NCBI GenBank assembly: GCA_033675545.1
Contig: JAWDGP010005317.1
Coordinates: forward strand, 477,501-541,500
Direction of reading: 5' to 3'
DNA: 64,000 nucleotides
From: Elysia crispata
Taxonomy: Eukaryota; Mollusca; Gastropoda; Plakobranchidae
Shown here: piece after piece, positions 51,293 through 64,000 of the stretch
Position numbering within the stretch: the first letter of the stretch is position 1
How the letters are laid out: every line of letters starts with the position of its first letter
Position numbers and translations under genes: made by a program
The notes under the pieces: generated by a model
Seen by the model: only the letters and a program-made list of their open reading frames with translations
Databases searched by the model: none
Told to the model about the DNA's origin: nothing

Positions 51293-54200
51293 TCTTGTTA
51301 AATGTAAACTTGATTTCTTTGGGTTATTTTTCCATGATTGATTTATTTACACATTTGCTTGGTATAAAATCTGGTTTAATAGTTGTCAAATTGGTGATTG
51401 AAATATTAAGATAGTTCAGAGGTAAGAGATTTTCCATATCTTGGAAAAACAAATTACTTTATAAATTTTCAAAGAGATTGAGTTTTGTTCAATAATTAAT
51501 ATAGCTTTCTTGAGGTAATTTGCAAATGTTTTTCAAGGCTCACTTTAAAGAATTTCAGAATATTCTTAATACTAGTAAGAGGAAATGGTGATAAGCCGTA
51601 CCTAGTACTCAAAGTAAGAGACGCTGGACCTGGTCGCAAAATAGAAATAACCTTTAAAAAAAGTAAACTTAACTATGTTGATCCTTATAGAAGTTTCTCA
51701 CAACATCGGCATGTTTTGTTGAAAAAGAATCAGATTTTGAGGTCTTTTGTTGAAATTTATTGTGAAATATGAATGCGGAATTAATAGGCCCCATTGCTTC
51801 ATTACTTTCCCCGTGGATTCCTCGTAACAGCATCTTACTTCACGTTGATTCACTGCACATTTTTTTTCTCATGCAGTGTCTGGCGTGATTGTTTTTTTTT
51901 CATTTGACTCTGCGCTCCTGTGAGCAATGGTATAAGCATCAATGCATTTTAGTGGTCTAGGCTCCTCAGTGTTTGATTTGCCATCAAGGCTATCACTTTT
52001 ATGTGATAGCTGAACTTTTATTAGGATTTCGAATAATTTTGAAGAAAGGGTAACAAGATTTGTTTTATCTAATCACCTACACTAATGTAATCGTCACAGC
52101 ATGGTTTTATGTTCATAAATACCAGCCATAAAACGACAATGGTGGAAGAGTGTTTTATACACTTATTTCTTTGTACTTTTTGTCTTACCATTGGTTGTGT
52201 TTGATATTGCCAATGAAAACAAAAATTAGGGAAGCATTTTCCTTAACCGCATAATATAACTTCAGATTTATTATTCTGTCAATGGCAAGGTTACCAATGC
52301 AGACACTGAATTACTCCTTCAAGCAAGTAACATAATGATATTGAGAGATCTTTCAATTATATTTCCACAAGTTCTCATAAAAAGTGTCCATAAATCTATC
52401 TGTTCAGCTTTCGATTGTGAAACAGCATGGCATGAAAAAGTGACTCTGAGATCTAGCAATTTTAAGTGTACGATATTCTGAATAGCGTCATCATGTATTT
52501 GGATCCAAATTCACTTTATAAAAATTTGATAAATTATAATTGCCATTTTGCTCAGGTCCCACGTAAATTTGTTTACAGCCTATCACAGTGGTAGCAGCAG
52601 CCATTAACCACTCAGCCTTTCACTCAGTTCACAATTTAGATTTTACAAAAGCAAAGGTAGGCAGAGAATGAGACAGAAAAATATTAAGAAAAGGTTACTT
52701 AATGTTTCAGATGGTTTGATACAGCATGGCATAACTCTTACTTCTTTATTCCGGCGGTAAAGTGAACACAGAAACAAGTCGATCAAATTTTGCGTCACTC
52801 CAAATATTTTTATGAGCATGTGCTAATAACTGAATTAACTACTAAAGTCAAGAAACAGGAATCAAAACCAACTTGAGATAGTGGTTTAACCATCAATGAT
52901 TGCATTGTTATGCTCATGATATAATCAAAGTGTTCTTATGTAGTTAGATACTTAAGGCCTGTTCGCTGAGAGGTCCACAGACACCCCCCCTCGCCCTTTC
53001 TCAACCCTGGACAGCGAGGTCTGAAATGCTTGCATGATTAATTACAGAGAGTCTTTTGAGATTTGTGATGGATACTATATTATTTATGCACTGTGAGTGT
53101 AAGAGAATATCACAGGTGGTAAGTTCACATGTACGTAAAGGACAAAATGTATTTGGGGACAGAGATTATGGTGTGTGAAAATTTTTTATTCTGTAAATCT
53201 ACTTCACTCAACTCTGAATTTTGTATTGATTGGTTATGTATGTGTGCATTACAACATTTTAGATTTAGAAGCTAGAGCAACATTGCACGTTTTGTATATA
53301 GTGCTTTTGAGCATTCGATTCTGACAGTTCTTTAAACTATCATACCAGTAGTGCGAAAATAATTCCAGATGGTAATGTAGAATTAGAAGTCATTCTAATT
53401 ACCAACTAGTACTACAGTATTCAAACTTGAATACATGTACCAGTGCTGAGTTTGTCAATTAATTGTGCGAAGGTCTTCTTCTTCTCTTTTTGTAAGCAGG
53501 TAAAATTATCATTTGCAAAGCCATGAAAAGAGCCTTAGACATAATCGAAATCACAATTCAAAATAACTCAGCTGTATCAACGCTTTTGTAGGGAGCCAAA
53601 AGTGCCTTTTTTTTTTCTTTTGAATTAGAGCATATTCTTTCGAGAAGGGACAGAGAGAGAAAAAGGATGATACTTCGTATGTCTTTTGGTATATGCACAT
53701 TATTTATTTTTAAAGCGAGAGTTAGTCGGAGTTAGATGGAGTAAACAAAAAAAAGATATGTGCGGAGCAGTAAAGATGAAAGAATCTTAATTCACACGGA
53801 AAGTGAGTGAGTGAGAGACACAGAGAGTGTGTGTGTGTGCGTGTGTTCAGTAGGCCTATGATTTTCTTTTTTTTCTTTTTTTTTTTTGTATAAATTGTCT
53901 AGAAGTTTGGTAGAATTTCTTGATACAAGTACAAAGAAAAAGTTGATTGCTAAAATACAATGTCGTCTTGGGTAGCTTCAAGTTATAGATGAATTTAAAA
54001 CTAACAGTTTTTTCCCCTTGTTACAGGATTTTTTAAAATTTTTTTTTATTTTATTAATTTTTCTAAGGTTAAGAGGGGGGGGGGTGCTTTAACTTGAAAG
54101 AAGGCACGTTTAAGTGAAACATTCTTGCACAATACTTGACTTTTATCGGTTTTGCCCAGTTGAATACAACATAATCGGAAATACAATCATGCAGTTCCAA

Positions 54201-54530
54201 ATCCTAACCGGATCACACAATCGACTATCCGGATTTATAAAAATTCGGTTAAATTTACTCAACGACCAGAGATGTGTAAAGCAAAACGCTCGTTACCGAC
54301 TACGGCAGAACACGAATAGTACAAATAGTGTGATGGAATTGATTTAAAAAAAAAAAAAAAAAAAGAAAGAAAGAATTTGGCGACTGCTCTGCGTTTTACT
54401 ATTGAAGAAGAACCGATTTTAAGCTTATCGTAAGCTCATGGGCATATGTAGGTTATTCAAATCCAAAACCCAGCTATAATTAGCCCGAAAGACTATTAGA
54501 GACTCGGCTACACTAATCTTAAAACTTAAT
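51293..54530. other. Intergenic, no recognisable gene
   Basis: AT-rich DNA with a short GA/GT-rich patch at 53800-53850 and T-runs. No domain, RNA gene or repeat family could be recognised. Confidence 0.5.
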
Positions 54531-54534
54531 TCAT

Positions 54535-54669
54535 CATTACTAAACTCTCAATACTTTGATCTTAGAATAAAATTCATCATTACTTGACTTCCATTACAGT
54601 GATTTTCGAGGAAAACTCATTATTACCGAACTTCCGTTTCAGTGATCCTCGAGTGAAATTCACTATTAC
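54535..54669. repeat. Degenerate tandem repeat of about 43 bp
   Basis: CATTAC/CATTATTAC/CACTATTAC blocks start at 54535, 54578, 54618 and 54661, followed by similar sequence (acttcc, cagtga, tcgag, aaaattcat). The copies are diverged, so the array is old. Confidence 0.55.
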
Positions 54670-55803
54670 TAGTTTACAACAGAGGAGGAGGGTGAGAGGG
54701 AATATGCGAAAGGTATGTTCGGATATTCCTTTTTAAAGCTAAAGGTTGAAAGGTAGCCTAGGAACTGCAATGGGCTGTAAACTTTTTCTGCTGTAATTAT
54801 TTTCATAGCAATTATGGTAGCGCATGGCTTTGTAGATCAAAGAGTGAAAGACTGAATTTACGACTATACGTAAACGGGATCGTTTCGCATTGCCTCATTT
54901 CAAGCAAATTAGATAAGTTATTTCGAGAACAAGGTCAATCTTTCTCCAGGAACAATGAAGTTATGTCTTGAGCGACCTTTGTAATGTTTTGTGAGGGCAT
55001 GTTTATGCGAAGACACATTGAAAAAAAAAACCATGATCTTCGAAAGCTCTATGGGCTCCTGTTTGTTGCTAACGGTATGATTCAAAGAGCTCGCTATCGC
55101 GCCGAAACAAAGAATCGTCTGAGTTTTAAAAGAATGTAAGCTCGTTGAAAAACCAACGACACTTGCAATGAAGAACATTCACCCGGCTTTACTCTGACAT
55201 GATCTACTTCCACTTCCAGGTCTCTTTAATGTTCTCGACTCTATCACTTATCTTGATCTATGAGTTCTTTAGTTTCACGATGATGGTCGTAAGGAGAATT
55301 CCAGCACCGTTCATTTTGTAATTCATTGAGTCTTTTCATAATCCTGTTTTTTTTTTCTCTCCAAAATATCCAGACTGCTTCAATTTTAACTTCCCTCTGC
55401 ATTGTGTTCAAATCTGGACAGCCCAACATATTAATTATATATAGTTTTGTTCCGTTGTTTAGAAGTTAAAATACGCCACGATCCGGTTACTCTTTAAACG
55501 GATATCGAAAAACGAATAATTCTTGTATTCGGCATATAATAAATCAGATAAAACACCGAATCTGATCACCCGAGATTGTCGACGTGTCTTCAAAGCTGGG
55601 CCACTCCTATTATATCGAAAAATAACATGGCTGATCAATATTACGGTCTTTCTTTGCTGGATTATTGAAGTGACCTTACGCCTATCTCATATCTTTGTAG
55701 AGCATATAGTGACCGATAGCTAATTTGTCTTTCGACTTGTTCTCATAGGTGTGTTAATCTATTACGTTTGACTCATGGATAATTGCATCCGTAAAATTAA
55801 TAG
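54670..55803. other. Intergenic, unrecognised ORFs only
   Basis: Open frames of 60-86 codons occur on both strands (for example 55244-55429 minus and 55523-55723 plus), but none shows a domain, a splice context or a neighbour that supports it. Confidence 0.4.
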
Positions 55804-56117
55804 GGTAAACGACTAGGTGTGTCGTGCATTGATTGTGTGTGCGAGACAGAACGATATTGACTCGTAATAAATAAGAGAGATAGGGGGAGAAGATAGAGAG
55901 AGAGAGAAGGAGGCAGGGAGGGAGGGAGAGAGAGACACACACACACAAACAGAGAAAGAGAGAGAGAGAGGGTAAACGACTAAGTGTGTCGTGCATTGAT
56001 TGTGTGTGCGAGACAGAACGATATTGACTCGTAATAAATAAGAGAGATAGGGGGAGAAGATAGAGAGAGAGAGAAGGAGGCAGGGAGGGAGGGAGAGAGA
56101 GACACACACACACAAAC

Positions 56118-56137
<20 letters not shown>
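55804..56137. repeat. 167-bp tandem duplication, two copies
   Basis: Copies at 55804-55970 and 55971-56137 are almost identical (for example GACTAGGTG against GACTAAGTG). Each holds unique sequence plus internal GA and CA runs. The high identity indicates a recent event. Confidence 0.93.
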
Positions 56138-56170
<33 letters not shown>

Positions 56171-56191
56171 GTGGGGGGGGGGGGGGGGGGG
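56138..56191. repeat. (GA)n tract followed by a 19-bp G run
   Basis: GA dinucleotides continue from the second copy of the tandem duplication and end in an uninterrupted run of G at 56173-56191. Confidence 0.9.
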
Positions 56192-56490
56192 ATTTCTAAT
56201 AGGAAAAAAAAAAGACGCTTTGAATACAACTCGGGAATAATAACTATCATTACCAAGCATCCTCAGTGGAAATAGGCACATAACTTGATTTGCTGAGGAA
56301 CAAGAAAGAGTCAACCAAAAATGTGACCATAATTATATCAGTTTCGCATTTAATGATAAAGGCACAAATAGGCGGGGCATTAATAGGTCAATATATTTTC
56401 TTTTCTTTTTTTTTTTTTTTTGAGTTCTAGGGCCTCTTTTTTTGGTCCCTGAGTATTGTTTGCCTCTTCACATTCATTTTATTTTAATTC

Positions 56491-56821
<331 letters not shown>

Positions 56822-56899
56822 ATCGAAATGAGAGAGAAACTGACAGAGGAAAGCAGGCTAGGTAATATCGAAGTGAAACCATAAAAGAAAGCCCCCGCT

Positions 56900-58740
56900 C
56901 TTTCTAGAATAAAAGCTGATAAGAAACAATTCTTTAGAGATCGCGTCAAGACAGCGATCTATTTTCGGAAATGGCTGCGATTAGGTGACCTGCATGACTG
57001 CTAGCTTAGGTCGTCCCAAATCTCATTGTTCGTTTATCTTACCCCTTTTCTAAGATATAGGCCTAACCGCTTACACATATTATGAATTCAATTCATAAGC
57101 GGAAGCTTCCGTGAGGAAACGCGATTTTCAATTACATTGTGAATAATATATCTTAAATTTTACGTTCAAAAGCGAGGTTAATATCGCAACAGTTCAAAAT
57201 ATCACGCTTTATGACAAGGGAATTTCATAAACCTGTTTAAATCCTAATCTAGCAAGAGACACTTTTTTGTCATAACCAACTTCTGTGAGCTGAAGGAAAA
57301 ACAGTTGCCGTGTTTTTCTAGATGATACTCATTAAACAAATTCTTCCCCTAATATAGAAGTAAGAAATATGATGTGATTTTACTTAGCCCTCTCCACTCA
57401 AAATTTTCAGGTAGAACACATTACCATATCGGATAGTAAGCTCTGAACTATTTTTCAAATCGAAATTTATTTTGTCCGAAATAGATAGGCTAATAAGTGT
57501 TATTTTATCAGCCACGAGTGGTGGCGTAAGAAAGGATGTGTTGGACATGAAAACGAACGCTTCTCGCCTTGAAATCTGCTTCGTTTATTTCCACAGTGAA
57601 AATGAAAGACTTATCAGCGATTTGAGAAGGTTGCTTCACAAAGAAAAAGAAAAAAAAGGATACATCATTCTTAACACATTCAGTCATGTGATCGATAATT
57701 TTAATACATCTTTGACTGTCTAAAAGACATCAAAATACAAGAAGGCGACAAAAAAAAAAAAAAAAAAAACACAAACAGAAAACAATATCAATAACAGAAG
57801 TCAGCAACAACTGCCACAGCTACAAAGTCCAGGGATAACACTAGTCTTACAAAAATTTTCAAAAATGTTCACTAGACCTACAGCTATATAATGTCGCAAA
57901 TATGTTTGCATGCCTTGCTGTCTCTTAAGTTTTATTATCAAGTTTAAAGAAAAGAAAGAAAGCCACACTAGAATAAACTAGATATGGGTAGTTCTAAGTG
58001 CAGCATCTAACGCACTAACGCACCTTGATTTACGTGTGTAATAAAAGCTGGTCAAATCACTCCGAGCGCTGAAAATAGAGAGAATAAATTACCTTTTTAC
58101 TGCTTGTATGTTAATCAAAGGTCATTACGTATACCAAAATTACCGATGACAAATATGTTCGTTTCAGTTATACTGAATGCATAAACAATGAAATAAACAA
58201 AGGAGTTGAATTTAGAATGACTATCAAGAGACATAAAGCAAGTTGAGAATGCGCTGTAAAAAAAAAAAAGAATGAAAAAAATGCGAAGGGTTTAGGGGAC
58301 TGAGTTATGTTTTCTGTCTGTACAAAATTTTATAAAGAAATTATGGGCTACGTCCCGGATATTTAGTTTTTTTTTAAATTTATTTTGGTTCATTCGACAA
58401 ATTGTGGTACATTAGAAAATTGCAAAGAAACCTGGCAAGGCTAAAGTAAAATATCCACAGTATCACTGATTGTCAGTATGATACCAGATTGTTCAAAAAG
58501 TTTTTTGTTTTTTTGTTGTTGTTTTTTTGTTTGTATGGTTTTGTTTTGTTTCGTTTTGTTTTTTATTCTTATTTTTTTAAAGAAACAATAGGATTCTGCT
58601 TATATCTATAGCGAGTAACGAGAGATAAGAAAATGATATGATGCAGTAAGGGTTACCCCAACCAATCCAACGTCGTGGAATGTGAGTCATTTTGCTAATG
58701 GACATTTTTTTCCCTTTTTCTCTTTTCTTTTGTTTCTGTA
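56900..58740. other. Intergenic, no recognisable gene
   Basis: One 83-codon plus-strand frame (57472-57723) reads moderately protein-like but has no known domain and no splice context. Nothing else is seen. Confidence 0.4.
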
Positions 58741-58744
58741 TCTG

Positions 58745-58774
58745 CTTCTCTCTCTCTTTCTCTCTCTCCCTCTC

Positions 58775-58833
<59 letters not shown>

Positions 58834-58858
58834 CTATCTCTATCTCTATCTATCTCTT

Positions 58859-58891
<33 letters not shown>

Positions 58892-58934
58892 ATCTCTATC
58901 TCTCTCTTTCTCTCTCTCCCTCTCTCACTCTCAG
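58745..58934. repeat. (TC)n/(TATC)n microsatellite
   Basis: A pyrimidine-rich compound repeat with an interior TATC array. Confidence 0.95.
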
Positions 58935-58949
58935 GTCGTTTCTATGCGA

Positions 58950-60627
58950 TTTTACAAAATTCAGAAGTTTTTTTGTTTTTTTTACGCATTCTTTAACCTT
59001 CAGTTAAGTTTATATGATTTTATTTTCGAATAAACCATCAAACTATTGTAATTCATTAGAATAAAAAGCAAATATAACAAAGATAGAAACAAAGGAAACA
59101 GAAATTATACAAACTTTAATAATTATTGATGAAACTAGCATTTTTGGTTTACCCGATAAGAATTTGCAGGCAACGGATTTTTTATTAAACAAATCGCTCA
59201 GAAAATAGGGTTAGTATTTTTATGAGATTCACAACATTGATTTGGAAAAAAAAAGAGCTTTTAATAAAACTAAAACTCATTATTCAACAATTAATTAAAA
59301 AAACAATCGAAATTTGTTTTTAGTATCAATTCATTTTTCGCTGTAATCGGCGAAAGCGTTTTTGTAACAATCCAGTTTAAACAATTAAAAAAAAAAGCGT
59401 AACCTAAATCTGCTGTTTCAAATTCAGTCTCAAATTCATTATCATCCTCTATCCCTGCCAAGTGTTCAAATATGAAAATTGTCTCACAATTGCAGATTAA
59501 ATCAAGTTTTTCATCGTGCAAAATGTCTAAAACGGTAGTATAACCCGATTTGCACTAGAAGGCAATAGATAACCTTCCCTAAGTTGTTGAATGTAGCAAG
59601 TTGAAATTTAGGTAGAGACGAAGAGGAGGGAGTGGGGGGTGAAGATTGTCTCACTATTTTTTCCTTTATACGTGTAGAGAGCATCAAGAAACATGGCTCT
59701 GTGGGATTCCAATGCCTCAATAAACGTTATCTGTCCCGATGATGAAGGGATGAATACTAAAAGAGAGGTCTCTGAAAAGTCCAAAAATGTTAGGCAAGAG
59801 TTGTCTGATCACATCAATTCTTGCAATTTGTTGTTCATCTCTTGACTACAGCGATCCTCTTACAGTTATTTATTCTTGTTTCTTCGAAGAATGAGTATCT
59901 AACTTTTTAAACATTTTTAAAACCCTTTTCATACATTTAAGGCAACCATTTCATAAAATAAATAGTACAATATAACATTACTCAGGTATGAGTGCCACCC
60001 CGCTCACCTTTCCCGAGGAATAATTCAATAAAGGACACCCATTTTAGAAACAAAAAATTAATTATTATGTACCCGCAGCGCGAGAAGTGATTGTGCTGAA
60101 ACTTAAAGTAAAACTTAAAAATTGTTTCTAGTTTTATTCCGTTTAATGATTAACCAAAAAATAGGCATAGACAAAGACAAAACCTAATTCCAAGGTGGAG
60201 AGGGAGAACATACAAAACATTGAAACATTCATTGTACCCTTCATGCACAGTGTGGAGGTTATAACGTCATTAATACCAACAATGCATAATTTTAGAAACG
60301 AATACAATGAAACACGAGCTGGGCCGAAGATATACTAAAGTAAACAATTTCCCCACAGATTCGGAGTAAAGGAAACGTGATAACTACTGTATTTTCTCAG
60401 CCTAGACTAGGCAAACCTGGGAAAGACGCAGGGGTCAAATTGTAGGTGTATATTAATCAAACAAAAAATAAAAAAGTGGTCACATATCTTGTTGCAGACA
60501 TATTTGCATAAGAGAAAATGGCCAAATTTTGTAAACACGAACGAGCGTATGCTTAAAGAGTAAATCCTTTCTTTCATCAGTCTTATTCCCCACGTGTGAT
60601 AGGCAAGGGTAAGAAGAATAGCAAACT
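58950..60627. other. Intergenic, nothing recognised
   Basis: AT-rich DNA. Minus-strand frames at 59291-59521 and 59511-59720 have no recognisable domain. Confidence 0.45.
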
Positions 60628-60840
60628 GATTTTGTAAAATTCAAATCTATCAAACGTTGCAGATTTTTTAGTTAAACATTTATTATCATGTAGGTTTAAA
60701 TAACTGCGCGGCTAAGAATTCCCGCAAGGCCGTGACTTTTAAGACTTAATGAGAAAATTCACAATTCTAATAAGCGTTTAAAAGGACCTAAACATAGATT
60801 GGAAAAGTACAGTTAGTCGATTTCCCTTATTAATTGGAGG
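60628..60840 (+). repeat. Dispersed repeat, copy 2
   Basis: Counterpart of 24873-25065. The best match is ATTATCATGTAGG through CGGCTAAGAATT (about 60682-60720). It lies outside any gene here, whereas copy 1 is intronic. Confidence 0.6.
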
Positions 60841-61538
60841 CCATTATATTTGTCATCGGTTTTGGTTGGGTTCTTTGGTCCAGTCATGCAAAGAGACCAA
60901 CGAAAATACAGTCATTTCTTTGCTAGCTTAATATTTTCTAGTCTAAATGCAACTCATTCAAAATCATGACTAAAGCTATTGTCTTCCAAAAGTATCGTCT
61001 TATTTCATGGACAATAGATAAACCATTTTATGTACAAAAAAAAAAGAAAGAAAAGAAACAAGACAAAAAAATTACGTTAATAGATAGAGCAAACGAGATT
61101 AAAGTTATCTTTAACCAATGGATATCATAGATATTTGCAGGCCCACTTCCATAAAGAGCGGTTTTCCAATTATCGTCAGTGCTCTGAAAAAAAAAAACCA
61201 AAATTTCAAACGCCCCTACATCTTAACCTCAATCTAGACCTGATTTTTAAAACATTTTAAGATTCTTATCGAGGTTTAACTATCTCGGCCGTATGTTTAA
61301 CTGATTCAGGCAATTGGGCCCGTTTTTCAAGACTACTGTCGAAGTCTTTATTACGATAATTATGATCTAGATTAAACACAGACTTGGAGACCGGTTAGAT
61401 GGCTCGTACACGGTTATCCAGTGCTTAGTTTGCAAAGTGACGCCAGCTGACGCAAAAAAGGGAGAAATAACCATGGCGTCACTTACCCTGCACTACACTT
61501 CACTTTGTTAGTCGTTCTACACAATGTTTAATGTTTGT
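60841..61538. other. Intergenic, nothing recognised
   Basis: No ORF, RNA gene or repeat could be supported. Confidence 0.5.
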
Positions 61539-61539
61539 G

Positions 61540-61600
61540 TATGTATGTATGTATGTATGTATGTATGTATGTATGTATGTATGTATGTGTGTATGTATTT

Positions 61601-61631
<31 letters not shown>

Positions 61632-61650
61632 ATATATACATATATATGTG

Positions 61651-61688
<38 letters not shown>
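61540..61688. repeat. (ATGT)n followed by (TA)n/(TG)n microsatellite
   Basis: An ATGT array to about 61598, then alternating TA and TG runs. Confidence 0.95.
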
Positions 61689-61689
<1 letters not shown>

Positions 61690-61699
61690 TCATACAAAC

Positions 61700-63350
61700 A
61701 TAGATGTATCTGTGTTTTATGATCCCTTAATACAAGAGTGTATCAAGTGTATTGAAAAGTTTTATCGACTTAGGACTATCTGGCTCTGCATGGTTGTCAT
61801 GTGTTGTGAGTAAAACTCACTAGTGGAATTAAACTGGATCGTTAAAAATTATGTTCTCAGATTATTCAGAACCACCCGTGACATCACACTATTTCCCCTC
61901 TGAAAGGATGGTTGTGTTTATGAATTCATCTATAGGCTCAAGATCATACAGTGCCTGAACCGTAAAACGGCCTAAATTTACTTTTCCGTCTTATTTTCAT
62001 TTAATTTTTTGTTTTTTTGTGGGTTTAGCCTGTATGTTAAAAAATGAACTCAGTCTCTTTTGCGACCGACGGTAACGGACCAAGTCTCCCATTATTCTTT
62101 TGTTCTATTTATCCCTTCGAAATAGAGAAACTTCTTTAGCAAAAAAAAAAAAAAAAAAAAGTTGTAACAGGCGTTAACAACATACCATTCAACCCTCAGT
62201 GTCGTCGATGCTTCAGGAGTTGTCTCCCCCCCCCCCCCCCCCCCCCCTACCCCCCCCCCAAAAATAATAAAAAAAAAAAATGGGTTTCAACATGTCCTAG
62301 TGTTGCTCTGCGGCTGGATGTTTCTGTTAAAAGCGGACTCTTTTTACCCGTCGACTCTGCTGTGCTATTCTGCGTTCTTCTTTGTTCTCCTCTGTTACAC
62401 GGTTCACACTTGCAGGGTTTTACCTCCATAGTTACTCACGTTTTCAACATTTTGCTTATTTCGCACATAAAGCCATTGTTACAACAAAATTTGCTTTGTT
62501 TTCGATTATCTTTTATTGAACTGAAAAAACAGCGAATGATTCAGCGGCAACATTTTAGAAGTCACAGCCTTTCAAGTGTTAAAAAACAAACTATAAAAAA
62601 AAAAACAACATTATTTTTTAACTGTAACAAAACATTCGAGGTGTCAAAGGTAATGGAACTTGTCCCCCCCTCCCCCTTACCATGTCTTTCATTTTTTTTT
62701 TAACCTTTTTGTCACGAATAGGCCAATTCGATGAAGCACACAAAAAATCTGAAAATTAATGTTAAGGAGCTTGAGCGAATCAGGCATAGGTAGGAATTTT
62801 TCTTTTTTCTGTTTTTTTTTTTTTTCTTTTTTCTTTTTTTTTTTTAATATACTACATAACAGCGAATTTTCTACGCTATGGAGGTGTACAAAATGTTTGA
62901 AACTTGAACCTTTCTATATCAAAATCAGTCTCCTAGCAAAATGTTTTCTTAACACAAATGAAAGGACCATAAAAAAAAAAAATCAATGGAGAGTTCAATA
63001 GTTCATCCTCAACTAAGCGACCGGCATTCATTAGTGTAAAACAGTTATGAAGTAGCGTAATTGGCATCTTAGTGCTTCAGTGGCCGTTATCTCCTTGAAC
63101 TTGCTGTCACTGATCCGGTGCCCAAGTGTCGGGTTGTCGACCTTGTTTTTTGTGTTCAGCTCAGTTTGCCTGGTGGAGCCTTTTTTTTTTTTTTTTTTTT
63201 TTTTTGAAAAAATACGAAATCTGAGATGTTATTGCGAATTCAACTTATCGCCAAAATCTAATAAACGTCTAAGTGAAGAGTGGAAAAAAGAGACTTTTTT
63301 TTCTTCAATTGGTGTTTTCATGTTTGTCTAAATGTCTGTGCGTGTACATG
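61700..63350. other. Intergenic with homopolymer runs
   Basis: It contains A-runs (62142-62160), C-runs (62226-62247 and 62251-62259) and T-runs (63181-63205). A 113-codon plus-strand frame at 62362-62703 has no recognisable domain. Homopolymers this long may also be assembly-sensitive. Confidence 0.5.
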
Positions 63351-63351
63351 C

Positions 63352-63555
<204 letters not shown>

Positions 63556-63603
63556 ATACCTTTTACTTTCTCTATCCCATGTTTTTCTTTCTACCTGTTC
63601 ATA

Positions 63604-63757
63604 AAAAATGATGATGTTAATATGAAGGAGATAAATTTACTTCTGCAAATAGTGATGATGATAATGATAATGACGTTTATCATGTTGATAATAACAATGA
63701 AGATGCTGTAGATGATGATGATGATGACGATGGTGATCATGACGACGACGACAATTA
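63604..63757. repeat. Degenerate GAT/AAT triplet-rich tract
   Basis: Imperfect GATGAT, AATGAT and GACGAC words with no pure core. It resembles the left flank of the intronic AAT array at 24248-24300. Confidence 0.6.
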
Positions 63758-64000
63758 AGATGATACACATGATAATAATACACATACATTATATAAGTCA
63801 TATAAGTTTATCTTTGTATCAGTACCTGCAATCCCTGGAACTTCATATTAATTTATTTGTGTAATTTATCTATCTATCTTTCTTTCTTTCTATATGGCGA
63901 ACACATTTTGGCACGTGTCTTAAGAAAATACTCGAGAACTTCCACAACTATTTGCATCTTTTTTTCTAAGGTTTTTAGATTGATGAGCAACTTCACAAAG

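Noticed and set aside
57472..57723. Plus-strand 83-codon frame with a moderately protein-like composition
   Set aside because: No domain, no flanking exon and no neighbouring gene support; kept only as part of the intergenic description.
61500..61813. Tyr/Ile/Cys/Val-rich frames
   Set aside because: They come from the ATGT and TA/TG microsatellites.

Overview
This is a window of an animal nuclear genome. It is AT-rich, has many introns with GT-AG boundaries, and carries very long GA/TC, TATC, ATGT and CTT/CCT microsatellites plus clusters of CTAGATCT. The three complete genes read clearly as animal proteins, one of them of motile cilia. Base composition, the microsatellites and the frequency of ACATGTA and CTAGATCT words suggest a mollusc, perhaps a gastropod. 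That taxon guess is an inference; nothing here proves it.

Layout from left to right: (1) The last exon of a MADF-BESS protein gene on the plus strand (609-1195), whose 5' part lies outside the window or is not visible. (2) About 7 kb with no recognisable gene, ending in the probable 3' UTR of the next gene. (3) A complete Salvador/SAV1 gene on the minus strand (coding 18369 down to 8357, 7 coding exons, 713 codons). (4) A 1.8-kb head-to-head interval with an RFX-type X-box. (5) A complete radial spoke head gene, RSPH4A/RSPH6A type, on the plus strand (20205-26711, 10 exons, 532 codons). (6) An 8-kb interval with microsatellites, a LINE-like 3' remnant and a 1.6-kb element bounded by 25-bp terminal inverted repeats (30121-31739). 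(7) A complete SF3B2 (SAP145) gene on the plus strand (34850-50961, 21 coding exons, 979 codons). (8) A 13-kb gene-poor tail rich in simple repeats and tandem duplications.

The reading frame closes across every proposed junction in the three complete genes (coding totals 2142, 1599 and 2940 nt, all multiples of three), which strongly supports the exon models. The genes do not form one pathway: SAV1 is a Hippo-pathway scaffold, RSPH4A/6A is an axonemal radial spoke head protein, and SF3B2 is a U2 snRNP SF3b subunit. I found no convincing new biological system. The points most worth a second look are the inverted-repeat element, the X-box, the SF3B2 N-terminus (no SAP domain, a DVDMR repeat, a possible intronic polyadenylation isoform) and the long glutamine-rich extensions of SAV1.
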